A DNA stretch of 7,914 nt, from NCBI GenBank assembly GCA_947303535.1, contig CAMYYQ010000033.1:1-7914 (forward strand), written 5' to 3'. The DNA is from an uncultured Ruminococcus sp. GTDB lineage: Bacteria > Bacillota_A > Clostridia > Oscillospirales > Ruminococcaceae. The translations under genes were made by a program, and so were the position numbers. Shown here in pieces: positions 1-6,734 of the stretch (positions within the stretch are counted from its first letter, which is position 1; every line of letters starts with the position of its first letter). The notes under the pieces are model-generated. The model was not told where the DNA came from, searched no databases, and saw nothing but the letters and a program-made list of their open reading frames with translations.

Positions 1-988
1 TCTTGTAGTACTTATCAAACATATCGTTACGGCACTGGTCACCCATCTTACCTGCAAGAGCAGATACAGAAGAATCACCTGCGTTGTACTGGTTTGCAAA
101 GTATACAGCCTGAATAGCACGATCCTCAGCGTCAGGAGCGTTTGTGAATGAGTACTGCTGTGGAACCTTGTCCTCACCATTGAAGATAGCCTTGATACCG
201 TTACCGTTATCCTTATCCTTGCTTTCCATACCCCAAAGGAGCTCTTCAAGACAAGGAGCAGGAACTGTCTCGAAACAAGACTCCTGTTCGCCTCTCTGGA
301 ATGTATTGATAAATGTAAACTTACCTTCACCGTCTGTGCCCTTGCTGAAGCCGTACCAGTCGTCAACGTCAGCGAGCCAGTTCATGAGGTAGTAACCTGC
401 ATCACTGCTGTATGCAGACTTGAATGTCTCGTAAAGTGGGTTAGCAGCCTTACCGCCTTCCTGCTTTGCAGGATAATCACTTGGCTGATCGCACTCTTCT
501 GATGAGTCAGCCTCAACCTTTGTCTGCTTCCAGAATGACTTATAATCGATATCTGATCTGCCGTGAGCCTTTGACCAACCAGGGATCATAGCTTCCATTG
601 TGTTCCAAGCCTTCTTGAGGTCGCCCTTAGAACCGCCGATAACATTCTTTGAAGCAAGAACATCGTGCATAGCAGCCATCCATACGATGTATGACATAGC
701 TTCTGATGTTGTCTCGTGACCGTAGTCAGGAGCCTCAACGATGAATGTTTCTACTGAATGATAAGGAATACCGAAGCCAGAACCGTTTGTCTGTGAGCTA
801 AGATAGCCGTTATCTACACCGTTTGTTACAACATCATCATAAAGTGATGAGAACATCTCAGCGTAAGTTGTTTCCTTTGCATAGCTTGACTTTTCAGCTG
901 CTGAAGCAAGTGTAGGAAGAACGGCTGTTGCGGACATTGCAGCTGCAAGAACGCCAGCTGCGAGAGCCTTATTCTTTTTGCTTATCAT
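1..988 (-). CDS. Glycoside hydrolase family 48 cellulase (reducing-end cellobiohydrolase), N-terminal part
   Basis: Secreted processive cellulase that releases cellobiose from cellulose chain ends. It is partial: 329 codons are present and the 3' part lies beyond base 1. The ATG at 988-986 is chosen because GAGAGGGG lies about 9 nt upstream. Residues 1-30 form a signal peptide (lysines at 4, 5 and 7, a hydrophobic core, then LASAA), so the enzyme is exported. GH48 hallmarks follow: YLSSQTNG (62-69), IPYHSVETFIVEAPDYGHE (74-92), TTSEA (93-97), later NWLADVDDWYGF, FINTFQRGEQES, and TNAPDAEDRAIQAVYFAN. Glu96 in TSEA matches the proposed catalytic acid Glu55 of Clostridium cellulolyticum Cel48F, with Glu85 matching Glu44; this correspondence is from memory of spacing. 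GH48 enzymes are usually single-copy and central in fibrolytic Ruminococcus (Cel48A in R. albus). Any carbohydrate-binding or dockerin module would be outside the window. It is transcribed divergently from the ABC operon. Confidence 0.95.
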   Translation of the reverse strand, partial: MISKKNKALAAGVLAAAMSATAVLPTLASAAEKSSYAKETTYAEMFSSLYDDVVTNGVDNGYLSSQTNGSGFGIPYHSVETFIVEAPDYGHETTSEAMSYIVWMAAMHDVLASKNVIGGSKGDLKKAWNTMEAMIPGWSKAHGRSDIDYKSFWKQTKVEADSSEECDQPSDYPAKQEGGKAANPLYETFKSAYSSDAGYYLMNWLADVDDWYGFSKGTDGEGKFTFINTFQRGEQESCFETVPAPCLEELLWGMESKDKDNGNGIKAIFNGEDKVPQQYSFTNAPDAEDRAIQAVYFANQYNAGDSSVSALAGKMGDQCRNDMFDKYYK

Positions 989-1035
989 TTGTTTTTACCC
1001 CTCTCGTAATAATATAGTGGTTAAAAAATGGATTG

Positions 1036-1114
1036 CCCCCTAAGGTTCGCACTTTCGGGGGTGCATACGAAAATACTTCGTACACTGTGTGCATTTTCAC
1101 GCAGACTGCACACA
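1036..1114 (-). promoter_or_regulatory. Structured 5' leader of the GH48 mRNA (three hairpins)
   Basis: Between the predicted start (about 1131) and the GH48 ATG, three inverted repeats follow each other. The first has 8-bp arms TGTGTGCA (1086-1093) and TGCACACA (1107-1114). The second has 6-bp arms TACGAA (1066-1071) and TTCGTA (1077-1082), which can extend by GTG/CAC across a two-base bulge. The third has 5-bp arms CCCCC (1036-1040) and GGGGG (1057-1061) with an inner AAG/CUU. In the minus-strand RNA, GCAC just before the C-run can instead pair with GUGC eight nucleotides later, which competes with the third stem. I do not recognise a known riboswitch class. No U-run follows the last hairpin, so this is not a plain terminator. 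Confidence 0.5.
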
Positions 1115-1137
1115 ATTCTCAAACTATTTTCAAGATT

Positions 1138-1166
1138 ATTATATTCTACAATTCAATGCCTGTCAA
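1138..1166 (-). promoter_or_regulatory. Sigma-A promoter of the GH48 gene
   Basis: On the minus strand TTGACA (1166-1161) is followed by exactly 17 bp and TATAAT (1143-1138), a perfect match to the housekeeping consensus. Predicted transcription start is near 1131, giving a leader of about 143 nt before the GH48 start codon. Confidence 0.85.
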
Positions 1167-1268
1167 CAGTTTACTTCTGAGCCAAGCTATTTTTGTTGCA
1201 ATGCACACAAAGCCATTTGCTTTTTTGTACATTTTGTCTACCGCTGAAAACAGCTAAAAAACGGATTT

Positions 1269-1306
1269 ATTAGTTATATGTTAATTAGTTGCATTATAAA
1301 ACTAAT
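1269..1306. repeat. ATTAGTT motif cluster upstream of the GH48 promoter (possible operator)
   Basis: ATTAGTT occurs at 1269-1275 and 1284-1290 as direct copies 15 bp apart, and inverted as AACTAAT at 1300-1306. The last two form 7-bp arms around a 9-bp centre. The cluster is about 105 bp upstream of the GH48 -35 element, where an activator could bind. Its regulator cannot be named from sequence, and AT-rich DNA makes chance copies possible. Confidence 0.35.
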
Positions 1307-1424
1307 CCTGTCAACATTCATCTTACCCACAATAAACTCTCACAAAATCCTCACACTTTCGCTATAAGATTTACCTGTCGCTTTATCTGCGAAACAGCGA
1401 TGTCAAAGTCGTCTTAGCTTTGAA

Positions 1425-1478
1425 TTAACATTTTATTCATTTTTTATTCATCCTGTGTTAATATTATTCTGCGATAAT
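1425..1478 (+). promoter_or_regulatory. Promoter of the ABC operon with a PhoP/OmpR-like 11-bp direct-repeat array
   Basis: Four hexamers TTAACA, TTCATT, TTCATC and TTAATA begin at 1425, 1436, 1447 and 1458, exactly 11 bp apart. An extended -10 follows (TGC at 1470-1472, GATAAT at 1473-1478) and there is no good -35. With a predicted start near 1485 the array covers about -60 to -22. That matches the core binding region of Bacillus PhoP-activated promoters, whose consensus is TT(A/C/T)A(C/T)A with 5-bp spacers. The first and last hexamers fit this consensus fully; the middle two differ at the last base. The assignment to a specific regulator is inference. Confidence 0.45.
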
Positions 1479-1508
1479 ATAGCAGTATGCTATGATGAGA
1501 TAATAGCA
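1479..1508. promoter_or_regulatory. ATAGCA/TGCTAT palindrome at the ABC operon start site
   Basis: ATAGCA (1479-1484), GTA, TGCTAT (1488-1493) form a perfect 15-bp inverted repeat beginning just after the -10 element. A third arm, ATAGCA at 1503-1508, can pair with the same TGCTAT in RNA. The position at the predicted start site suits a repressor operator or a small 5' hairpin. Confidence 0.35.
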
Positions 1509-1554
1509 CCTGTTTTTTGATAAAATTGATTTATTGATCGGAAAGGAGCAGCTC

Positions 1555-2574
1555 ATGATTAATATTGAAAATCTTACGAAGTATTACGGCAGCAACCGTG
1601 CTGTAAATCATATAAGCTTTACAATAAACGATAATGAGATCCTCGGTTTTCTCGGGCCAAACGGTGCGGGAAAATCAACAACCATGAACATGATCGCGGG
1701 ATTCCTGCCCATGTCAGACGGAACTGTTACCATTTACGGTGCAGACATAACCAAAGACCCGATAAAGGCAAAAAGGAATATCGGCTATCTCCCTGAGATA
1801 CCTCCCGTATACCCCGATATGAAGGTAAAGGAATACCTTTCATTCTGTGCAGGTCTGAAAAGGGTTCCGAGGGGCGAGCGCAAAAGCGAAATAGAGCGCG
1901 TTATGGGACTTCTTAAAATAAAGGACGTTTCGGGAAAGCTTATCCGCAATCTTTCAAAGGGTTACAAACAGCGTGTGGGATTTGCTCAGGCACTTCTCGG
2001 CAACCCGAAATTCCTTATCCTTGACGAGCCTACTGTTGGTCTCGACCCTAATCAGGTGGCAGAGGTACGTGCTATCATCAAGGACCTGAAAAAAGAGCAC
2101 TCTGTTATATTCAGCTCACATATACTCAGCGAAGTAAGTGCGGTATGCGACAGAGTAGTAATCATCAATAAGGGTGATATCAGAGCTATCGACACTATCG
2201 AAAACCTTGAAAAGTCATTTGCTACATCGCTCATTCTCCACATCAAGATCAAGGGCGACAAGGACAATGCTGCTTCTATAATAGGTATGACCAAGGGTGT
2301 CAGCGAGATAAAGAAGATAGACGATGAGGGCAATGGAATTTACGCATTCACTGTTTCTCTTGAGGGCGACTCTGATGCTATAAGAGACGCTATCATGTCA
2401 GAATGTCTCAAAAGCGGCATAAGTATACTTGAAATGTATACGGACAAGCCTAATCTTGAAAATGTATTCATCGAGCTCATCAACCGCCCCGTAAAGAAAG
2501 ACGGACTCCGGGAGCTGCTTGACGAGATGCCTGATGAATCTGAAAAAAATACTGAGAAAAAGGAGGAAGAGTAA
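1555..2574 (+). CDS. GldA-like ABC transporter ATP-binding protein
   Basis: Cytoplasmic ATPase that powers the membrane complex encoded by the next genes; 339 aa. The start is ATG 1555 because AGGAG (1544-1548) sits 6 nt upstream; an in-frame TTG 21 nt earlier lacks a site. Motifs: Walker A GPNGAGKST (34-42), GYLPE in the Q-loop region (Glu81 where many families have Gln), signature LSKGYKQRV (133-141) instead of LSGGQ, Walker B FLILDEP (153-159) with catalytic Glu158, D-loop GLDP (162-165), H-loop SSH with His189. These variants are typical of the GldA-type exporter subfamily. After about residue 215 comes a C-terminal regulatory-type extension of about 120 aa, ending in a highly charged acidic/lysine tail. 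The gene is first in the operon and one base separates its stop from the permease ATG. The substrate is unknown. Outside Bacteroidetes this family is not linked to gliding. Confidence 0.93.
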   Translation: MINIENLTKYYGSNRAVNHISFTINDNEILGFLGPNGAGKSTTMNMIAGFLPMSDGTVTIYGADITKDPIKAKRNIGYLPEIPPVYPDMKVKEYLSFCAGLKRVPRGERKSEIERVMGLLKIKDVSGKLIRNLSKGYKQRVGFAQALLGNPKFLILDEPTVGLDPNQVAEVRAIIKDLKKEHSVIFSSHILSEVSAVCDRVVIINKGDIRAIDTIENLEKSFATSLILHIKIKGDKDNAASIIGMTKGVSEIKKIDDEGNGIYAFTVSLEGDSDAIRDAIMSECLKSGISILEMYTDKPNLENVFIELINRPVKKDGLRELLDEMPDESEKNTEKKEEE

Positions 2575-2575
2575 G

Positions 2576-3310
2576 ATGTTTCCTATTTATAAGAAGGAGC
2601 TGCAATCATTCTTCTACACTCCTTTCGCTTACGCTTTCGCAGCACTCTTCATGCTGCTGTTCTCCCTGAGCTTTTCAAGCGGTATCGCTAAGCTCGAGGG
2701 CTCAAACACATGGGCATTCTCATTCACCGAGATGTTCTATTCCGTTATCCTCTACTTCATATTCCTCATACCGCTCCTCACCATGAGGACATTTGCGGAC
2801 GAACGCAAGAACGGTACGGAAGTCCTGCTGATGACATCACCTGTCAGCGTTCTGAAGATAGTTATCGCAAAGTTCCTCGCAAACGTTACTGTATATATCT
2901 TCATGCTTTTAGGTACTGCATTCTTCCCTATCCTTACAGCTATCAAGGGTGAAGTCATAGTCAGCCAGCTCATATGCGCTTACATAGGCATCTTCTTCTG
3001 GGGAACCATGTATATCGCAGTAGGTATGTTCATCTCATCACTTACCGAGTCGTCCATACTCGCAGCTATCATCGGTGAGGTAATAATGTTCATACTCCTC
3101 TTCGTTGATGACTTCTCAAATACAGCTTTCATTTCACAGTACCCAAAGGTACAGTCAGTGATATATTCATTTGCAGCACAGCCAAGATTTGCATACTTCT
3201 CAGAAGGCTTCATTCGTCTTTCGGATATGGTATTCTTCGGTTCTGTAATAATGGTTTTCCTCGCATGGACATATATGGCCATCGAGAAGAGACGCTGGAA
3301 CAGGGGGTAA
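2576..3310 (+). CDS. GldF-like ABC-2 family permease
   Basis: Integral membrane subunit of the ABC complex, 244 aa. ATG 2576 is chosen over an upstream in-frame TTG because AGGAGG (2561-2566), inside the end of the ATPase gene, is 9 nt away. About six hydrophobic segments lie near residues 15-35, 54-70, 103-122, 131-153, 159-177 and 217-236. After the second comes the cytoplasmic loop MRTFADERKNGTEVLLMTSP (70-89), the hallmark of ABC-2/GldF permeases thought to contact the ATPase. The protein starts with the typical amphipathic stretch (IYKKELQSFF) and ends in basic residues (EKRRWNRG), consistent with a cytoplasmic C-terminus. It is translationally coupled to its neighbours, with only 6 nt before the next ATG. 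Confidence 0.9.
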   Translation: MFPIYKKELQSFFYTPFAYAFAALFMLLFSLSFSSGIAKLEGSNTWAFSFTEMFYSVILYFIFLIPLLTMRTFADERKNGTEVLLMTSPVSVLKIVIAKFLANVTVYIFMLLGTAFFPILTAIKGEVIVSQLICAYIGIFFWGTMYIAVGMFISSLTESSILAAIIGEVIMFILLFVDDFSNTAFISQYPKVQSVIYSFAAQPRFAYFSEGFIRLSDMVFFGSVIMVFLAWTYMAIEKRRWNRG

Positions 3311-3316
3311 ACCGAA

Positions 3317-4822
3317 ATGAAGAAGAAAAAGAATTACACCAATACTATCGCCCTCATTATGGCGCTGCTCGTACTCGTTATCATCATACCGATAAACCTT
3401 ATAGTAAGCTTTTACGATAAGGGCTTCGATATGACACCTTCAAAGAAGTACACACTTAATGAAAAAACAAAACAGCTCATTGCTGACAATTCCGACAAGC
3501 ACATTGATGTTTACTATCTTTCAAAGCTTTCATACTTCAATGAAGCCGATGCTTCGGAATTCCTTCCCCTTTATCACACACTCACACAGCTCGATGAGTT
3601 CGACAATATCGATCTCACCTGCTTTGATCCTAACGAAAATGCTTCACTCGCAAGCAGCCTTGACCCAGAGGGCAACCTTGGAACAAATGATTGTGATATC
3701 TTCGTAAGATGCAATAATATCACCAAGAAGATAAGCGGCAAAAAGATATTCCAGGGCTCACAGGGACAGAAGCAGTACGCAGGTGAAGAGCTTATCGCAG
3801 CAGCTATCTCGATCTGTGCAAGCGGCTCTCTTCCTACAGTATACTTCCTTACAGGTCACGGAGAAAAGTCTATAAACGACAGCTTCTCCATATACGCAAA
3901 TCAGCTCAAATCCAAGGACTACGATGTTCAGGAGCTTGACCTTGACAAGGCAGGCGCTATCCCTGATAACGCAAGGATAATCTACCTTGCAGGTCCTCAG
4001 GAAGATATAACAGACAAGGAGAAGGATCTCCTCAATGAATATGCCGAAAACGGCGGTTCTCTCTCATTCCTTATCGATCCATGCGACACAGAGGGACGTT
4101 TCTACAACATAGAAAACGTTATGGAAAAATTCGGACTTATCCTCGACTACAACTATGTTACCGAGTCTCTTGATGCCAACAAGCTTCAGGACAGAGACTC
4201 AAAGCAGGTGGAGAATTTCTTCCGTGTTGAGTACCCCGCAGGTTCAAGATACAATGACGAATTCACTCAGGACCTCACCTCCGACCTTAACGAGCTTGTA
4301 AGCCAGGGCGCATATATCGCAGGTATCGCAAACACAAGAAGCCTTACAGAAATACCTGAGGACAACTTCCCGGGTGCATCTTATACAGAGCGTTCATCTA
4401 TAATCAAAAACATTGCCGACTCAACAGGCAACTACACAACTATCAGTAAGTCAATGGGCGGCGATGAAGTCACTGCGCAGCAGGCTGACGAGCTTCTCAG
4501 CAATCTTGACCTTGATTTCGGCTATTACTCTTACAACAAGGTATCAGGCGGAAAAATGGTAGTTTTCGGTACTACTTCCATAATCGACAGCGATGTTATC
4601 GCTCCTTCAATAAGCGGCTCTAATATGCTCGCAACATTCAGCAATACATGGCTGTACGACAGCGATATCCAGTTTGGTATAGGAAACAAGTTCAACTCAT
4701 ACGACCACATGACATTCAAGGACAGAAAAGAAGCAACAAGTGTTATGGTCATAGTTTACGTTATCCCTGCACTTCTTGCTGTTGTCGGAGTCGCTGTATG
4801 GCTTAAAAGGAGAAATTCCTGA
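3317..4822 (+). CDS. GldG-like ABC-type auxiliary protein, membrane-anchored
   Basis: 501 aa. A positively charged N-terminus (KKKK) is followed by a membrane helix at about 9-31, then a large extracytoplasmic domain. A second helix lies near 475-494, with a KRR stop-transfer at the end. The topology implies both ends in the cytoplasm and about 440 residues outside. The motif YFLTGHGE at 176-183 and the later segment LAGPQEDITDKEKDLLNEYAE are typical of the GldG/ABC_transp_aux family. The start ATG 3317 has a G-rich site (CAGGGGG) 9 nt upstream. The stop overlaps the next start by one base (TGATG). Proteins of this family always sit with a GldA/GldF pair and are assumed to form the outer part of the complex. 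Their biochemical role is unknown. Confidence 0.85.
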   Translation: MKKKKNYTNTIALIMALLVLVIIIPINLIVSFYDKGFDMTPSKKYTLNEKTKQLIADNSDKHIDVYYLSKLSYFNEADASEFLPLYHTLTQLDEFDNIDLTCFDPNENASLASSLDPEGNLGTNDCDIFVRCNNITKKISGKKIFQGSQGQKQYAGEELIAAAISICASGSLPTVYFLTGHGEKSINDSFSIYANQLKSKDYDVQELDLDKAGAIPDNARIIYLAGPQEDITDKEKDLLNEYAENGGSLSFLIDPCDTEGRFYNIENVMEKFGLILDYNYVTESLDANKLQDRDSKQVENFFRVEYPAGSRYNDEFTQDLTSDLNELVSQGAYIAGIANTRSLTEIPEDNFPGASYTERSSIIKNIADSTGNYTTISKSMGGDEVTAQQADELLSNLDLDFGYYSYNKVSGGKMVVFGTTSIIDSDVIAPSISGSNMLATFSNTWLYDSDIQFGIGNKFNSYDHMTFKDRKEATSVMVIVYVIPALLAVVGVAVWLKRRNS

Positions 4823-6192
4823 TGAAAAAAATATTTATCGGACTTATCGCTCTTATTTTCTTGTCGGGTGCTTCAATAGGTTTTTACCTTGCTGCAAAGC
4901 ATAATAAGGATAAGGAAAAAGAGCAGACAAAACTGGAGCTTGCAGATAATGTGCTTTTCAGCTTCGACCCGTACAGTCCCACAAAAATAGTTTTCTCAAA
5001 GGGCAATGAGGTCTATACTGCCGAGAAAACAGATGATGCATGGACTCTCAGCACTGATGAGTTCAAGCTCGACCAGACTTACTTCCAGCTGATATGCACA
5101 TATCTTTCAGACCTTAAGGCTGAAACAAATTATGGCAGTGTAACAGACGAAAAATTGGCAATGTACGGGCTTGATGACCCCGACAAGGTGGAGATCACCG
5201 TTCCTTCTGGTACACATACGATATATGTAGGCGGCGAAAGTCCTACAGGCGATTATTACTACGTTACCGTTGACGGCAAAAACAACGTCTACGCCATTGA
5301 CTCACAGCAAGGAAGTGTACTCAAGCTTGACAGACTGCTCCTCAAGAACAAAATGATAGTGCCTTACTCGCTTTACGATATAAAGCAGGTAACTACCTAT
5401 AAGGACGGCAAGGTCCTCTGCGACCTTACATTTGATACCGACGCTCAGACATGGTCGCTCCCAAAGGAGTATTCCGAGCTTGAGCTTGACCAGACTGCGG
5501 TAACAGCAGCTCTCAACGATCTTGTACGTCTTGAAGCAGAAGAAATGCTTGACGAAAAGCTCGATGATCTTTCAAAGTACGGCTTCGATAAGCCATACGG
5601 AGATATTGTAGTAAAGGGTATTGACGGCAGTGAGCATCATATCCTCCTCAGCGCAAACGAGGACGATCCCACATACTGCTTCGCACTTATAGACGATGAG
5701 CAGGTAGAACTTTATTACAAAGCTGACCTTACGCTCTCACAGGCTCTCCCCTACAATTACATAGTACATAATTATGTTTCGGCAAACTCTTATAATGTAA
5801 GCAGCTTCAAGTTCAGCTATATCGGAAACAACGATACCTGCGAAGTTGATATTGAAAATATGAAATGCAAGTACAACGGCAAGGACGTTGACTTTGATTC
5901 TACCGAGAATTACGTTGCTTTCAACAATTTCTTCAATTCATTCGCAATACTGAAGTTCACAGGCACAGACACTGATGCAAAGCCTGAACTTAAAGATCCT
6001 GTTATGACTGCCGAATACGGTTTCAAGGACGGCAAAACTTTAAAAATAGACCTTGTTAAAGGCGGCGAAAAGAATTATTATGTATTCCGCGACGGTAAGT
6101 ATATCGGCGCATACGTTGACGAAAGTATGCTGACAGGCAGAGACTCACTCAGCGAATTCTATATCAAGTTCAAAAAACTTGCAGGAATATAA
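4822..6192 (+). CDS. DUF4340 domain-containing lipoprotein-like/anchored protein
   Basis: 456 aa. The N-terminus MKKIFIGLIALIFLSGASIG with helix 3-24 is a membrane anchor or uncleaved signal; no lipobox cysteine is seen. The rest is hydrophilic, beta-rich and extracytoplasmic. The DUF4340 pattern appears as three similar blocks beginning YGLDDP (115), YGFDKP (253) and YGFKDG (399). Each continues with alternating beta-strand stretches (for example TIYVGG and YYVTVDG; KNYYVFRDGKYIGAYVDE in the third). The spacing of about 140 residues suggests internal duplication. The start overlaps the stop of the GldG-like gene, with AGGAG (4808-4812) 9 nt upstream. DUF4340 genes regularly close gldAFG-like operons, so it probably belongs to the same complex. 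Its function is unknown. Confidence 0.85.
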   Translation: MKKIFIGLIALIFLSGASIGFYLAAKHNKDKEKEQTKLELADNVLFSFDPYSPTKIVFSKGNEVYTAEKTDDAWTLSTDEFKLDQTYFQLICTYLSDLKAETNYGSVTDEKLAMYGLDDPDKVEITVPSGTHTIYVGGESPTGDYYYVTVDGKNNVYAIDSQQGSVLKLDRLLLKNKMIVPYSLYDIKQVTTYKDGKVLCDLTFDTDAQTWSLPKEYSELELDQTAVTAALNDLVRLEAEEMLDEKLDDLSKYGFDKPYGDIVVKGIDGSEHHILLSANEDDPTYCFALIDDEQVELYYKADLTLSQALPYNYIVHNYVSANSYNVSSFKFSYIGNNDTCEVDIENMKCKYNGKDVDFDSTENYVAFNNFFNSFAILKFTGTDTDAKPELKDPVMTAEYGFKDGKTLKIDLVKGGEKNYYVFRDGKYIGAYVDESMLTGRDSLSEFYIKFKKLAGI

Positions 6193-6202
6193 AAAAACAA
6201 AT

Positions 6203-6223
6203 GGGGCGGATAATATCCGCCCC
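6203..6223. terminator. Bidirectional intrinsic terminator between the DUF4340 gene and spoIIID
   Basis: GGGGCGGAT (6203-6211), loop AAT, ATCCGCCCC (6215-6223): a 9-bp GC-rich stem. On the minus strand it is followed by ATTTG and a seven-T run, a good terminator for transcription coming from spoIIID. On the plus strand the following TTAGTTGTT is only moderately U-rich. The stem is shared, in inverted orientation, with the repeat at 7241-7261. Confidence 0.7.
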
Positions 6224-6251
6224 TTAGTTGTTAGTACATAGGATCAGAATT

Positions 6252-6273
6252 GCAGGGACGAACATCGTTCGCC
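6252..6273. repeat. Short palindromic intergenic repeat (GNAGGG-hairpin type)
   Basis: GCAGGG (6252-6257) is followed by CGAAC (6259-6263), ATC, GTTCG (6267-6271) and CC. The 5-bp stem can be extended by GG/CC around a bulged A. It has the same build as the hairpins at 7239-7261 and 7296-7318 but a different stem sequence. Confidence 0.5.
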
Positions 6274-6311
6274 ACTACTTCTATATTGGTATCTGTTGTA
6301 AAAGTGCCATT

Positions 6312-6584
6312 TTATAAGCTGTTTTTCCTGCGGCAGGCTATCTCGGCATATTTCCGCTTGGTGGCAAGTCCGCCGCGGATATGTCTTTCCTTCTTGTTTA
6401 TTTCGAGTATATCCTTGACCTTGTCATAAAGCTCGGGATCTTCCTGTTTCAGCCTTTCACTTACATCTTTATGTACCGTGCTCTTTGATATACCGAAGTT
6501 TTTCGCAGCTCCGCGTACAGTAGTCCTGTTTTCGATAATATACCTTCCGAGCATGACTGCACGCCCTTCTGGCTGTGTTTTCAA
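6312..6584 (-). CDS. spoIIID: Sporulation transcriptional regulator SpoIIID
   Basis: Small DNA-binding protein which, in Bacillus, activates and represses many mother-cell genes under sigma-E. The chosen start is TTG at 6584-6582, giving 90 aa: its site AAAGAGGTG (6599-6591) is 8 nt upstream and close to the ideal anti-16S match. The in-frame ATG at 6608 would give 98 aa but has no ribosome binding site, and it would place the AGAGGTG inside the coding region. A helix-turn-helix spans about 21-41 (TTVRGAAKNFGISKSTVHKD), followed by SERL. The family C-terminal signature HIRGGLATKRKY (68-79) is intact. The length is normal for the family (about 85-95). It is convergent with the ABC operon and divergent from spoVAC. 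It is not followed by its Bacillus partner mbl/mreB. Confidence 0.93.
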   Translation of the reverse strand: MKTQPEGRAVMLGRYIIENRTTVRGAAKNFGISKSTVHKDVSERLKQEDPELYDKVKDILEINKKERHIRGGLATKRKYAEIACRRKNSL

Positions 6585-6685
6585 ACATATCACCTCTTTC
6601 TCTTGCATTTACTAATGTATATGTCGAAGAATAGAAAGAAATGATACATTACCGTCAGTAAGACAAAAACATATTTTCAGACTTT

Positions 6686-6715
6686 GGAATATTTTACGAG
6701 CAAAAGCACATACTA
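6686..6715 (+). promoter_or_regulatory. Sigma-G-like promoter of spoVAC
   Basis: GGAATA (6686-6691), a 17-bp spacer and CATACTA (6709-6715). The forespore sigma-G consensus in Bacillus is TGMATA-17/18-CATWMTA, so the -10 matches fully and the -35 has one mismatch. The predicted start near 6722 would leave only about 13 nt before the ATG, enough for the AGGAG at 6722-6726. Facing the other way, TATACATT (6621-6614, minus) resembles a sigma-E -10 for spoIIID, but I see no matching -35. Confidence 0.5.
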
Positions 6716-6734
6716 CAGCAAAGGAGCTGATAAT

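Noticed and set aside
1033..1257. 74-codon open frame on the plus strand between GH48 and the ABC operon
   Set aside because: No ribosome binding site, no recognisable domain, and it overlaps the GH48 promoter and leader hairpins on the opposite strand.
1294..1314. TTGACA and TATAAT on the minus strand upstream of GH48
   Set aside because: The two elements are only 10 bp apart, too close for a sigma-A promoter; the copy at 1138-1166 has the correct 17 bp.
1159..1316. TGTTGACAGG present twice (minus strand, 1168-1159 and 1316-1307)
   Set aside because: A 10-bp repeat that coincides with -35-like sequence; too little to call an operator.
2052..2333. Antisense open frame inside the ABC ATPase gene
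   Set aside because: Shadow of a clearly coding frame; no ribosome binding site and no family resemblance. The same applies to the other antisense frames in the operon.
6659..6668. TAAGACAAAA upstream of spoVAC resembling the SpoIIID box WWRRACARNY
   Set aside because: Nine of ten positions fit, but the motif is so degenerate that it occurs often by chance; an even better match lies within the small-RNA terminator region.
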